Made by a program: the position numbers and the translations under genes. A stretch of DNA of 64,000 bases from Hybos culiciformis. Lineage: Eukaryota > Arthropoda > Insecta > Diptera > Hybotidae. The DNA is taken from the NCBI GenBank assembly GCA_964007475.1, contig OZ023273.1:16629922-16693921 (forward strand), written 5' to 3'. Within the stretch, counting starts at the first letter, position 1; every line of letters begins with the position of its first letter. The notes beneath the pieces are model-generated. The model was given only the letters and a program-made list of their open reading frames with translations, was not told where the DNA came from and did not search any database. Shown piece after piece: positions 40,663 to 52,000 of the stretch.

Positions 40663-42545
40663 TATTTTAAAATAATTATTTCGAATAGTTAATTTAACAG
40701 TTTGGCACCGTAACAATATATTTTTTTCTCAAACTGCTAAAATTGTTATAATAACAACTTAACATTTTAAATATAACAATTTTGTGTTAATTTTAACAAT
40801 GTAATATGTCTTTTGAATTAACAATTTTTGCAATTTTAATTTAACTATAAACCCTTTTGCGCAAAATCTATAAAGATTTTTTGTTAATTTTACCTATAAA
40901 ATCTTTTAATTTAACAATTTTTTTTTCTGGGTGTGCAGTAGCAAATAGAAAAAGGTTGAAGAAATTTTCTTTAACATCAAAAATTTCATGTGTGACTTAC
41001 TTTTTACTTCATAAGATTCCTTTTATCTTTCTTGTATTATTGAAGATTAAAAAAAGATAAAAAATCTCAAAAGTTTGGATTATAACATACATGCTTTTCT
41101 TAATTTATTGAATTTTTTTCAGCAAATCCTTAAATTATAGGACCGCAACTCTATTTTAAGATAAATGAATGAAATCTTGTAAGATCTTTTTAATGAACAA
41201 TATAGGTACAATTTTTATTTTAATCTGTTTATATACTTAAATAAAAGTATATGATGCAAATAAGATCAATAAATTGTTTAAGTAATAAAGACAATTGATT
41301 TAAATTAAGACAAAGATAATGAGGCTTCAAGCTAAGTGTGTGTAAGCTTGCATTAAATTATTAATACTTTTCAATTGTCTATGTTAACATCACATTTTTG
41401 AACTATACTATAAAAAAATCTAATTAAATTACATATTTTTCGAGATATCCTAGCTGAATTCTGAATGATATTAATATCGTTTAATAGAAATAGAACTATA
41501 TTCCAAGATCCAATTCTTTCAGATAGGTTTACATGATTCCTACCAAAATTTCATACTACATGCAAATTTTTTTACGTTACAAAAACTTTCTTATTGAAAA
41601 TATTTTACTCAATCTACAAAATAGTTAAAATATATGTTCATATATATGTTGTATATGCTTTAAAAAAAGTGAGAGATAAACAAAGAACAAAAAAAAATAT
41701 CAGATATTGCTTTTCAGCCGAACTCAATCATAAAGCTATTTAAATTAAACAGCTCTGAAGTAATTTTTATTCGCCTAAGGGGTCTAAATATTAGACGTTC
41801 ACTTCTTTGGTCACAATCGTGGGCTAAACAGTTTTTTTTTGTTACTTCATAAAAATCTATTTTCAGTCTGGGCCTAAGCATTTCTTAGGTATCTTAAATA
41901 GACATCTATCTACTCACAAAATATTTTTCATAAGTATGCATATCCATGAAAATTAAAAAACAAAATTTAAATAATGTAATATAAGAGCTTCTTCCTCCCA
42001 ATTCTTTCATTTGTAATTTTTGTACGATATAAATTAGGTATAGATACTCTTACTTAGTATTCTTCGAAATTGTTGTCGGACTGGCAAATCCCTCTTCAAA
42101 TTGCAGAAAATTTTTAAATGAGATATCAGAGTTAAATCACTATCACAGTAGGTACTATCTCATAATCTCAAATACCCATTTATACTTAAATCTTAATGGA
42201 ACAACTTATCTTTTCAAAGGATCGAACTTATCCTTCTTTCCCAGTGAAAACACCTGTTTTAAATCATAGGCTATCCTGTCCTGTTTTTTTTTCTTATAAA
42301 CACATACAAACAACAAACCCAACGATCCTCTGCCCAGAAAATTTACTGTCTAATATAATTGCGGGTTTCCGATGTGGATCTCAATCCAATAAAAAAAACG
42401 AAAATATGAGTGTAGGAGAAAAATTTAAAATCATTATTTTGTATTGAGTGTAGATTATTTTTAAATGAGTGAGTGTATAAATATTATTTGAATATTATCA
42501 TCCTTTTCTCTTTTGTTTTTTTTTCTTTTTTTCAGGTACTTGGCA

Positions 42546-44019
42546 ATGTTAACTTCCATCATAATAATAAAAAGATTTGGAGAAATGTCAGGTCAGATAT
42601 GCGGAATTTTGTTAAAATCTTTACAAAATTTAAAAATTAATCAATTACCATTAAATTCAATTAATAAAAATGTAAATTTAAATAATTTTCAAAAACAATT
42701 CCCATTAATAACATTTGTGAGGAATACAAGTTTCTTCAATAAACGTGAGTATGAAAAAATGAATATTCTTGAAAGTGTTAAAAATGAATATGGTTATGAT
42801 GTTGGTTGGTGGGTTGTCAATGCCCATGGTGTATAATTTTTTTTTCTTCTCTTTTTTAGTGACTGCTAACGAATTATGGAAAGGTTGTACGTCTGTTAGT
42901 AATGCTGGCAAGAAAAGAGGTCGTGGAAAAGGATCTGGTCGAAAATTCGCAAAAGATCTGAATAGAGGTCAAGTCATTGGAGTGGGTAAAGCTAATATTA
43001 TATGGCCTGGACTGAATTCGCCTATCATTCGAGGACGTGAGTTAGTGCAACAACAGAAGCTTCCCGAGGATCCAGAACGAGAAAAAAAATTGATAAAATT
43101 GCGAGATTCTATGGGTAATTTCCGTTCTTTGAAGATTAATCCAATCGATCGAGGATGGTCAGGATCAAAAATGCCAGGCAGAAGCATTGGTCCGCCGGAT
43201 CCAATTGGTGAAGAGAATTTTGACGGTTTCGACACAAGAGTTTTAGAAATGAAGACTGTTTTTATTATGAAAGGCAATTTGGGTAGAAAACGGAGATTTT
43301 CTGTAATGTCTGTTACTGGAAACGGTAACGGTTCGGTAGGGTTTGCTTTAGTTAAGGGAAGTGATGTTAGAACAGCTTTGAGAAAATCCAAAAATCGAGC
43401 TGGACAAAAATTAATGTATATCGATTTATGTGATGGTCATACTGTTTTTCATGACTTTTATTGTGCTTTCGGAAAAACAAAAATTTTTGTCAGCAAGAAG
43501 CCTGAAGGTCATGGTTTAATTTGTCATCGAGCCATTTCGACAATATGTAAAGTTCTAGGAATTAAAGATTTGCACGCAAAAATTGAAGGTTCCACCAATT
43601 TGCAACATGTTGTGAAAGCATTTTTCATTGGATTACTGAAGCAAAAAACTCATCAACAATTAGCTGAAGAAAAAGGTTTACATTTAGTTGAATTTCGAAC
43701 TGAAAATCTAGATTTACCAAAAGTTGTAGCAAGTCCAAATGTTTGCCGTAAGAAAAAGGATTTGGAAACGAATGAAGTTTTGGATTTCAAGCAATATGTT
43801 TTAGGAGATAAAATAGTATTGAAGAAAAAGAAATACCCTCCATTTTACACCAATCATAAATCTTATGAAATCCACTGCAGAAAGCGGGAATATTTAAGAA
43901 ATCAGGATAAGGTGCGTCTAGATATGTTAGTTAATTATGGTGAAGTAAGAAGTTTCTTAACTGATAAATATCCAGAATGTAAACCTTATAAACGTAAGCC
44001 AGCTGAACCTAAAGAGTAA
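42546..44019 (+). CDS. mRpS5: mitochondrial ribosomal protein S5 (uS5m)
   Basis: Structural protein of the small mitochondrial ribosomal subunit, near the mRNA entry site; nuclear-encoded and imported into the matrix. Coding exons are 42546-42744 and 42860-44019, joined across a 115-bp intron (donor GTGAGT, acceptor CTTTTTTAG). The join turns TSFFNK into FFNKLTANELWKG, a family motif. The product is 452 residues, close to the usual length. Seen: a basic N-terminal region suited to targeting; KKRGRGKGSGRK; RSIGPPDPIGEENFDGFDTR; the S5 RNA-binding domain from about residue 190 (MKGNLGRKRRFSVMSVTGNG); and the S5 C-terminal domain around 316-345. The start is uncertain between 42546 and the Met at 42585. 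A TTTTTTTCAG just upstream (to 42535) may be the acceptor of a 5' untranslated exon. Atg2 follows 1.9 kb downstream on the same strand. Confidence 0.93.
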
Positions 44020-45928
44020 TTATTTTTTCCTTTTTTCCTAGAAAATGAAAATACATTTTTTTTGTAAACTAAAAATTTTGCTCTTATTTTATTTTAGGGT
44101 TGAAATTTTCGTGACAAACTCAAACAATATTTGAAATGAAAAAGATCAAAATCAAGACTCTTTCTTATTCCGAATCCGACTGGTGCAAGAAAAAAAGAAA
44201 AAAAGAAAAAAAAAAGTTTTACGTCTATTAAGAGGACTTGGTACCAGTTTGGATTTTTTGTCCCAAAATTTGATTGTAGAGCCGTTTTAGATTATTTTAA
44301 AGTTTAATTTAAAAAAAAACATTTCATTCACAACCTCAGGAATGTTTCATAGTTTAAAATGACGTAACACTTTTTAGAATCGGTTAAGGCTAAGTGCTCG
44401 AAATCTCTTCAAAACCATTTTGTGACACATAACAATGGTTTTGAAGAGATTTCGAGCTCTTAGCCTTAACCGATTCTAAAAAGTCTTATACCCTTTTAAA
44501 GTATCAAACAGTTCGGAGGTTGTGAATGAAATGTTTTTTCTAAATTTAACTTTAAAATAATCTAAAACTGCTTTTCAAAAAAAATTTGGGACAAAAAATT
44601 CAAACTGGTACCAAGTCCCCTTAAAGAAAAATCAACAATAAGAATAATGAGTAATGCCAAAAATATTCATTCATAATTTGGTTTTAACTAAAAGAAATAA
44701 TTGTATATTTTATCATATGATGGTTAGGTGCACGGGCTACGTTTAATATAACTACCTACTTCAGAGAAAGCTTTCCCTTCCAAAACATGATTCCTTCAAC
44801 TGCTTCAGACCTATTTCAAATAAAAATAAACTAGTGTTTTTTACTAGTTTTGTTGACATTGGCATTATTGAGCAAGCTTTTAATAAACAGAAACAAAGCA
44901 AGGACGGGCATAATTTAAGTAGGTATCTATTATTTCATTAAAAATATTTTTGATATTATAATTATTTGTTTTTACTTCAAACATTTATTAATTATCTACA
45001 TAACTTAAACTAATCGTCATAATCTCGAAATATATAAAATTCATGCTTATAAAACAAAAAAAATCAAAGAAAAATAATAGCAACAAAGCAACTAAACTTT
45101 CGGTAACGCATTAAATAGCAGCTGTTTTTATTTTATTATTATTATTTTGTTTATTATCATTTCCATATCAGCTGTTTAATATTTTTCAGCTTACAAAAGA
45201 ATTCAATTGACACATCTATCTGCTGCTAAATAAATGCGGAAGAGAAAAAAAAAGCAAAAGAAAGAAAAAATTTTTAATGTAAATTTTCTTTCTGAAAGGA
45301 AACGACTGCAAAATATATTTAAATAGAAAAAAAAAATAAAAATAAAAATCTAAAATTAATTGAAATTAAAATGAAAATAATTTTATTAATTGTTTTCGAA
45401 AATAAATTTAATAAATAATGTTTTTTGCCATCATTTTGATGCGTGATTAATTGTAAAAGTTCGCAATTTGTGTGTGATTGAAAAAAAAAAAAGTTCTTTT
45501 TCTTTGTTTTGTAAGATTTTTTTTTTTTGTACTGCGTATTTTCTTTATTTTCAAAAAATTTTCTAATAATTCTTTTTAAATAAATTTAAAAAAAATTAAA
45601 ATTCTATTAAAAAAAAATTATGATTTTTCTAATTCTCTATGAGAAATAAACAAAGTGGGAAAAAAATTGAGGTTTTTGAGGAAAAAAAAAAAAGTTTTTG
45701 GTGTTTCACGAAAAAAAATAGTTTTTTTTAAGTTCAGTTCAGCCAGCCAGCAATCAGCAGAAAAAAAATAAAAGAAAACAATAACAATAACAATAAAAAA
45801 AATAAAAATAAACAAAGCTATTAAAAAAAAAAAAATAATTTTATTTCTTAAAAAAAAAATAAACACAAAATAGATTTTAATTTAGTTTGTTAGAAAAAGA
45901 AAATAAAATTAAAAAAAAAAAATAAAAA
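44020..45928. other. mRpS5-Atg2 intergenic region
   Basis: Holds the mRpS5 3' untranslated part, a TTAA-flanked foldback MITE (44232-44620), and the Atg2 promoter and leader, which I cannot delimit. No AATAAA or ATTAAA occurs between the mRpS5 stop and the MITE; the first AATAAA words are at 44825 and 44882. The 500 bases before Atg2 are mostly A/T homopolymers with some CAA/CAG words. Confidence 0.6.
44232..44620. mobile_element. TTAA-flanked foldback MITE (389 bp)
   Basis: TTAA at 44228-44231 and 44621-44624 bounds ends GAGGACTTGGTACCAGTTTG and, inverted, GGGGACTTGGTACCAGTTTG. Nearly the whole element folds back on itself around a short loop near 44423-44440; the inner arms (TTTTTAGAATCGGTTAAGGC and neighbours) are almost identical. 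The TTAA target suits piggyBac-type MITEs. It starts 212 bases after the mRpS5 stop codon. Confidence 0.8.
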
Positions 45929-46099
45929 ATGTCCATGTCCTGGTTTTTACCATTCGGCGGCCTTGAAAAGAAAATTTGTCGTTATTTGTTGCAACGATAT
46001 TTGGGTAATTTTTTCGAAGAAAAATTAAATTTAGAGCAATTGAGCGTGGACCTGCGAAATGGAAAAGGAACAATACAAGATATAGCATTAAATTGTGAG
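45929..46099 (+). CDS. Atg2: Atg2 exon 1 (start of chorein N-terminal domain)
   Basis: 57 residues: MSMSWFLPFGGLEKKICRYL, then LQRYLGNFFEEKLNLEQLSV and on to DIALNCE. This is the end of the rod that contacts the ER in the family. The donor GTAGGT starts at 46100 in phase 0 and opens the 7-kb intron. Continuation into SLNEVCENQGW of exon 2 fits the chorein pattern. Confidence 0.93.
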
Positions 46100-49000
46100 G
46101 TAGGTGGAAAAAGCAAAAAATATACCTTTCGACAGATTAAGAAATTATTTTAATGTCATGTATACTGTATAGGTACCTATCTACCTAAGTGTATTTTTTT
46201 ATACCTATATATTTTTATGTAGGTAGATATGTACCTAGATATTCATACCTACCTATTCTATATTATCTGGAACGCGTTTCTTTTATTATATCGATGTCTA
46301 AAAAGTGTTTCAATGGCGTTTGAATTCATCATTTCCCGTACATTTTCATTCTTATACGTATCTAAAGCAATTTAACTTTTTAAACGCGCATCAGGTAGTT
46401 ACTACGAGCTTATCTTTTGCGGATGATGAGTTCCTTTAAGGTACTATTACTATTATCCGTATAAAATATTTCATATAAAGCGAATTAATGCAAAACAACT
46501 TTACTTTACTACATATAAATTAACATAAAATTTTTCTATTTAAAAGAGTAAGCAATGTTATTTTATAATGTTGTTTCCTCCTCCTACTTACCTAAGCGAA
46601 ATTATGAAAGGAAATATTGTTTAGATAGGTATTAAATTCTCTAAACAAGTTGAGTAAATTGCAAGTGTTTCATATAGTTTCATTTAATTTGTCTTTATGT
46701 TAATAATGATTAAAAAAAAAAATTTAGAATAATCTGCGATTATCAGCGTTTTTATTGAGATTATTGTATGACATAAAATTTAGTTTATTATGTAAATAAA
46801 ATTAGATGCCTTAATAGTTAACTGAATTATTTGGAAATGATGAAAGTGAACTAACCGAGACACTAATCCAATTATTTCACGTTTAAAGCAATTAATTTTA
46901 ATAAAAATCATTCATAACACATACTTAGTCAGTAGAAAAAATTGGCTCTCATGTAATGTGAAAGCTGAGGTCTTACTTATTTTCTTATCGCAGATGCTTA
47001 CTAATAAAATTACTTTAAAAATTCTTGCGAAATGCTAAATATAGATACCTAAGTACTTAGTTGATTACGAGGTTGATTAGTTATGTTGTCATAAGTACAT
47101 ACCGATATCTATTTGTTGGTTTTTTTTTAAATAAAAAACCGGTAAAATAACTACCTATATTAGTAAATGATAGTTTATCAATCAAATAAGTTCAATTACT
47201 TATTAGAATTTTTAATCAGATTGCTAATTATTGAAAATAAATCTAAATTTATTTATAATCTAAGAATCTAATTATAAATCTTCTATAAGTATATTCAATA
47301 GTAAGGTAAATGCCCATATTACCGCGAGTCTAAAAAGCTTCTGACATTAAAGTGCTGTAAAATATTGAAATATATTTATATTTTTTCAGACAAAATGGAT
47401 ATGACTCTTTATTAATGTCTTAAATTTCAATTTTTTTTTTTAGAATTAAAATTAATTATTTATTTTTTAAAAAATTAATTAAAATAAAATAATCCATAAA
47501 AGCCCATATTACCGTGGTATAAAAATTCAACTGTCCCTATTACCGCTTTTTTTGTTTTTATTACCGTGGTAATTTTTAGCTTCTAAAAAATTAAGAATAA
47601 AAATCATTTTTAAAGCAATTAATATTTTTTTCAATTTTATTTTAACAAACAAAAAAGTTAAGAAATAAAAAAGACAATTTTCATATTCAACAAAAATAAA
47701 AAAAATAATTAAATAATAGGAACATAAATTTCTTTCTTTGATTCATGGATCAGATTTTTTGTATTTCAGGAACACTATATAAACCTCCGGTATTTAGTAG
47801 ACTTCGTGGATTAATTTTTTTTACTTCATACCCCATTTACCACAATATATCGTCTCGTTCTGGCCATTTCCAATATAGTCATAGTCATAGTTTTGACTTG
47901 AAAATCGTTATCATTAACGTCTATTACCATCCCAGGGAAAAATTCTCTCTCATATTTAATAATGACGTAATCATTGACGTTTAGATCGTTCGTTGTTTCT
48001 TCATTACTCATTGCGTCGTTTGCTGTTCTGTTGTAAACAAGCTTGCTGCCTTTTCATGTTAACACCTGGTTCACGCGATGGATCCTCAATAACTGGCGAA
48101 TAATTTTTCTCAATAAGGTATGTATTTAATAGATTGAACCATTTTCTTATTTTGTGCTCAGTTATTTTCGCTCGGCTTTTCGTCAAATTTTGTGGAATTC
48201 GTTTTGAGATATTGGGGTGCCTTTTTAAAAAACCTTCAACCCAATGTCTACTAGGCTTGCCCTTTTTTGTATTTTTTTTTAGATTTTGGAGCACTAAAGT
48301 TACTGATTTTAGTGATTGTGTATCCAAAAATGGCCATATCAAGCACCCACGGTAATAGGGACGAATGTAATTAAGAAACCGATGTATACCGCGGTAAACG
48401 GAACCATTTCAAAAGTAACGTCCTTATTACCGTGGATTTTATTTTATTATTATTTATATTAATTTAGATATAAAAAGCGAAATCAACTTTTAAAAATGTT
48501 TCAATTTAAATAAACAATTTAATCGAATCATTTGTTCTTTTAATAATTCTCGTTTTAGTACCAAAAAAAACCTTAAGAAAAAAATTCCTTTACTTACCGA
48601 AATCTTAAGCAATTTTTTGAACAGGGGTAACTCGCACGAAAGTCAGGACATTAATGTCAATATTAACACTTTTGGCGGGATATTTTTTTTTTTTTTTTTT
48701 TTTTGATTGAAACCTATACTTAGCACATCCGAAAAAAAAAGAAAATAGGAAAAAAGCAAAGCCTGCTATGTTTTTATTCAATTTTAAAGACGTTTTACCA
48801 CGGTAATATGTACTACCACGGTAATATGGGCATTTACCTTAGTAGTTAGTAGTATAGAACGATCCGAATATTGAACGTTCTCATATTTTGTTTTAAGTAT
48901 TCATACGTACACTGCAGTGAATTTTACATGACTTTTTGTAGATACGAATATATACTTATACTTAAGTAATTCATGAGTAAATACCTCGAATCGCCAACTG

Positions 49001-52000
49001 ATTCTGTTTAGTTACTTATATCAGCCAATTATTACTTAATTGACAATCTTAGAAGATCTACATATTTAAGCACTTGCTTTAGGTAATGAACACATAATTA
49101 TTAATTTTTAATAATATCTAATTATTTGTTAGAAGTGTGTTAGCAAAATTGAAAGTTAATATTAAATATTTGTAGTTAATGGTTTTTAAAATTTAAGTAA
49201 GTATTCAAATAATAAATTCTAAAAATCATGTAAGTATTACATTTTTGTAATCAGATTTCTCGCAAAAATTGAAATAAGTTTCTATATAAATTTATTAAGT
49301 ACGTATGTTTTTTACCAGTAAAATAATTCGTCCTATTTATTCAAGAATATTTCTTTTAAAAACGGAAAATTTTGCACACGACTATATGAAGTGTTTAATA
49401 ATGAACTGTTTTATGGCTTATTCTCTTAAAAATTAGATTAAGAATAAATGGGTTAATCGTCTTGATATTCATTTTGATACTTTTAAATATTATTTTTAAA
49501 ATTAAATATTCAGATATTCATATACTTACCTATTTACATTGTGTACTGTACATTTCTTTTATGTTCTTTTTATTAATTACATTGTAAACATATTTTAAAG
49601 TCGAAATTAAAACAAAGAATATTACTTATGTGATCAATAGTCATAATCTTTAATCTAATCTATAATGCTAAAAATTATTCTTATTTTAAAAATATTTATA
49701 AATACATGTTATACATACAAAAATGTCATACAAAAAATAGATACTTATACCTATTTATGAGATTTAAATTATGTATCTAACTACATTGACTATTTGACTA
49801 TATTTATTATGATATTGATTTGAACAATTCAAATCATATGTTTTTTATTTATATTTATATTTTTTTCAATATAAAGACTTAATTTGTAGTATATTCTTTT
49901 AGGTATGTATAATATTTTACACACATAAAAATGTCTTAAAATGAAAAAATGTGTTAATAACAAATGTGTACATTTTGCTTGTTTTGTCTTTTCTGATATG
50001 AAGAAAACGAACTTTTAAATTGCAACTTTCAAATATAGTTTTAAACAGTCAATACTCAATGAACAATTATTTCTTAAAATAAGTATATACTTACCGAGAT
50101 ACTTACCTATCTAAGTAATTTGAGCTAATAAAATCTTCAACTCTTCCTTTATTTTGGCCTCTGAATAATATAGACTCGTTGTAAATATACTCTTGATATT
50201 ATAATTCAATGAATTAATTAAGTAAGTATTATGATTTATTTGACTTACCTAAATATTTAAGTATTATATAGTTATAAAAAAAAACTACTTAATGAATGTC
50301 AAAAAATAAAGAGAAATAAATTTTTAAAATTATTGATATCTATTCTAGGGGCCATGTATTTTCGTTTGAGTATTTACAATCCATTTTTAAATAATATAAC
50401 TAAGTACCTACTTATTTATTCATATATTAATTATATTTTTGTTCGTATCGTAAATACCAATGTGTACAAATTTAAACACATTTAAGGCTTTGGCTTAATT
50501 TTTTTGACATTAGGCTTACTTATTTAAGTATTATACTTTTATCAGGGATTTCATTTACGATGTATCTGTTTAACTCTAAAGAGAGCACCATAAAAATTGA
50601 TCCCAAATATCTTTTAGTAGATAGGTACGCGAAATATATTCTACGTTTTGTTGATATTTAAATAAAATTATTTCTGTAGTTACCTAAGTTTATTTTTATT
50701 TTGAAACACATAAGTAAGTACCTTGTTTCATTAATTTAAGTTTGAATTAATTTGTTTTTTTTTTTCCAGATCGCTTTCATGTGCACGAAAATTGTCTACT
50801 TACTTATTTTTTTTTCATATGCTTACATATAATTTTATAGGAAATTTTTAGAATTTCAAATTACGTTCCAATTCTCAATATGGTGCGGTGTATAACATTA
50901 AAATCTTGAAGGTTAAACTACAGTTTTATGTGAAAGCTGTCTATAATTAAATTATACATACTATACATAGGTAAAATTATATTCTAGTTTTTAAAAGCCT
51001 TTCACAAATTTTATTTATATACCATTGAGATAAGTTAGTATAAAAATTAGAAATTAATTTTGACAACAACGCTGTAATGAATGATAAGTAATACTCGATG
51101 CTTAGTAAAAATGTATACGTTTTTTGTTTAATTATTGTCAACAGACTAATTAAACAATAATTTTTTTTGAACCTTTAAGAAGACTTTTATATTCTCATAA
51201 GTACATTGTTAAAATTTTTAAAGGTTATCCCAGTATTACCCCAATTGATAATGAATTGAAAAAAACTCTCAGTGAAAGATTAATTTGATGTCTTGGAAAA
51301 AATCGAATCTTTTAAGTAAGAACCAATTCTTTTATTTTGACAGAAAGATCAAAGATGAGACTCCCGGACAACTTGACAAAACTTACTAGTTACTACTATG
51401 ACATGAAATCTCTAAAATTCATGGTATTATCATCAGTAACAAAAATTATGTAGTTAATTAACTTTTTTTTTAAGTTGAATACATACTAAGTTACGTTATG
51501 TATCACTGTATGAATGGTAAATTTTTCGCATTTTAATGGGGAAATCACCGAGTAACTTTTTACAAGTTAAGTGAATCACATTTTTTTCATTGTTTATAAC
51601 TAAGTATTTGTGTGTTGTGTCATCATGAATACAAAAATTACAAAAAGTTAGAAATTAAAATTTCTTCACACCTAAATATCTTTTAAGTATATTAACTATG
51701 TGATATACCCGGTGATGTACTTATTTTTATTATGGATTAATTCTTCAGAGTGTTTAAGATTGGAACTATCGATCACCTTTTTTGGCGTAGCGCCAGAGAA
51801 TGACTAAAGTGTTAAAAATTTTCGTCTAGATCATTATTTAGTAAATGTAATACTTACTTGAATAAAAAATAGGTAGGTATATATGCCTACTTAAATATTA
51901 AGTAGTAAACTCTTCAAATATAAAAACATTTGGGAAAAATAAGAACAAAAATTTACCAGCTGATAGCATAAATTAAGTGACCATTAACAAACTTTTTGTA

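Larger units (their letters stand above)
39710..40933. mobile_element. 1224-bp terminal-inverted-repeat element, composite
   Basis: The ends CACCCAGAAAAAAAA and, inverted, CACCCAGAAAAAAAA bound a sequence rich in TTAACA/TGTTAA words in both outer parts. Inside lie a near-perfect hairpin (40168-40260), a tRNA A-box-like word and 5S-rRNA-like segment (40319-40399), and an A-rich tail (about 40400-40660). A target duplication is not clear: TGCA is present at both borders but not symmetrically. No protein is encoded; the Phe-rich minus-strand frame is the translated A-rich tail. Confidence 0.6.
26263..42545. other. 16-kb gene-poor region between scro and mRpS5
   Basis: Lies between the scro start codon (gene pointing left) and the mRpS5 coding start (pointing right). 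It should hold both promoters and 5' untranslated parts, which I cannot place. It is very AT-rich with many homopolymer runs. It contains the element at 29015-29506, the composite element at 39710-40933, and TA or AAT microsatellites (for example 31239-31258, 34455-34475). A less AT-rich patch around 28070-28290, about 2 kb upstream of scro, might be conserved non-coding DNA. No host coding exon recognised. Confidence 0.55.
47304..48839 (-). mobile_element. internally deleted pogo/Tigger-like DNA transposon
   Basis: The terminal inverted repeats AGGTAAATGCCCATATTACC (47304 onwards, and inverted ending 48839) are bounded by a TA duplication (47302-47303, 48840-48841), giving 1536 bp. TTACCGTGG-type words, often palindromic (TTACCGTGGTAA at 47561, TACCGCGGTA at 48387), are repeated in both subterminal parts and look like transposase-binding sites. 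Transposase remnants read on the minus strand, antisense to Atg2. The DDE catalytic core is missing, so the copy is non-autonomous. Confidence 0.85.

Noticed and set aside
40336..40716. 126-residue Phe-rich minus-strand open frame
   Set aside because: It is the translation of the A-rich tail; composition alone keeps it open.
42196..42447. 83-residue plus-strand open frame upstream of mRpS5
   Set aside because: No recognisable domain and not joined in frame to mRpS5; could overlap an untranslated leader but that cannot be shown.
42969..43391. 140-residue minus-strand open frame inside mRpS5
   Set aside because: Shadow of the conserved mRpS5 coding strand.
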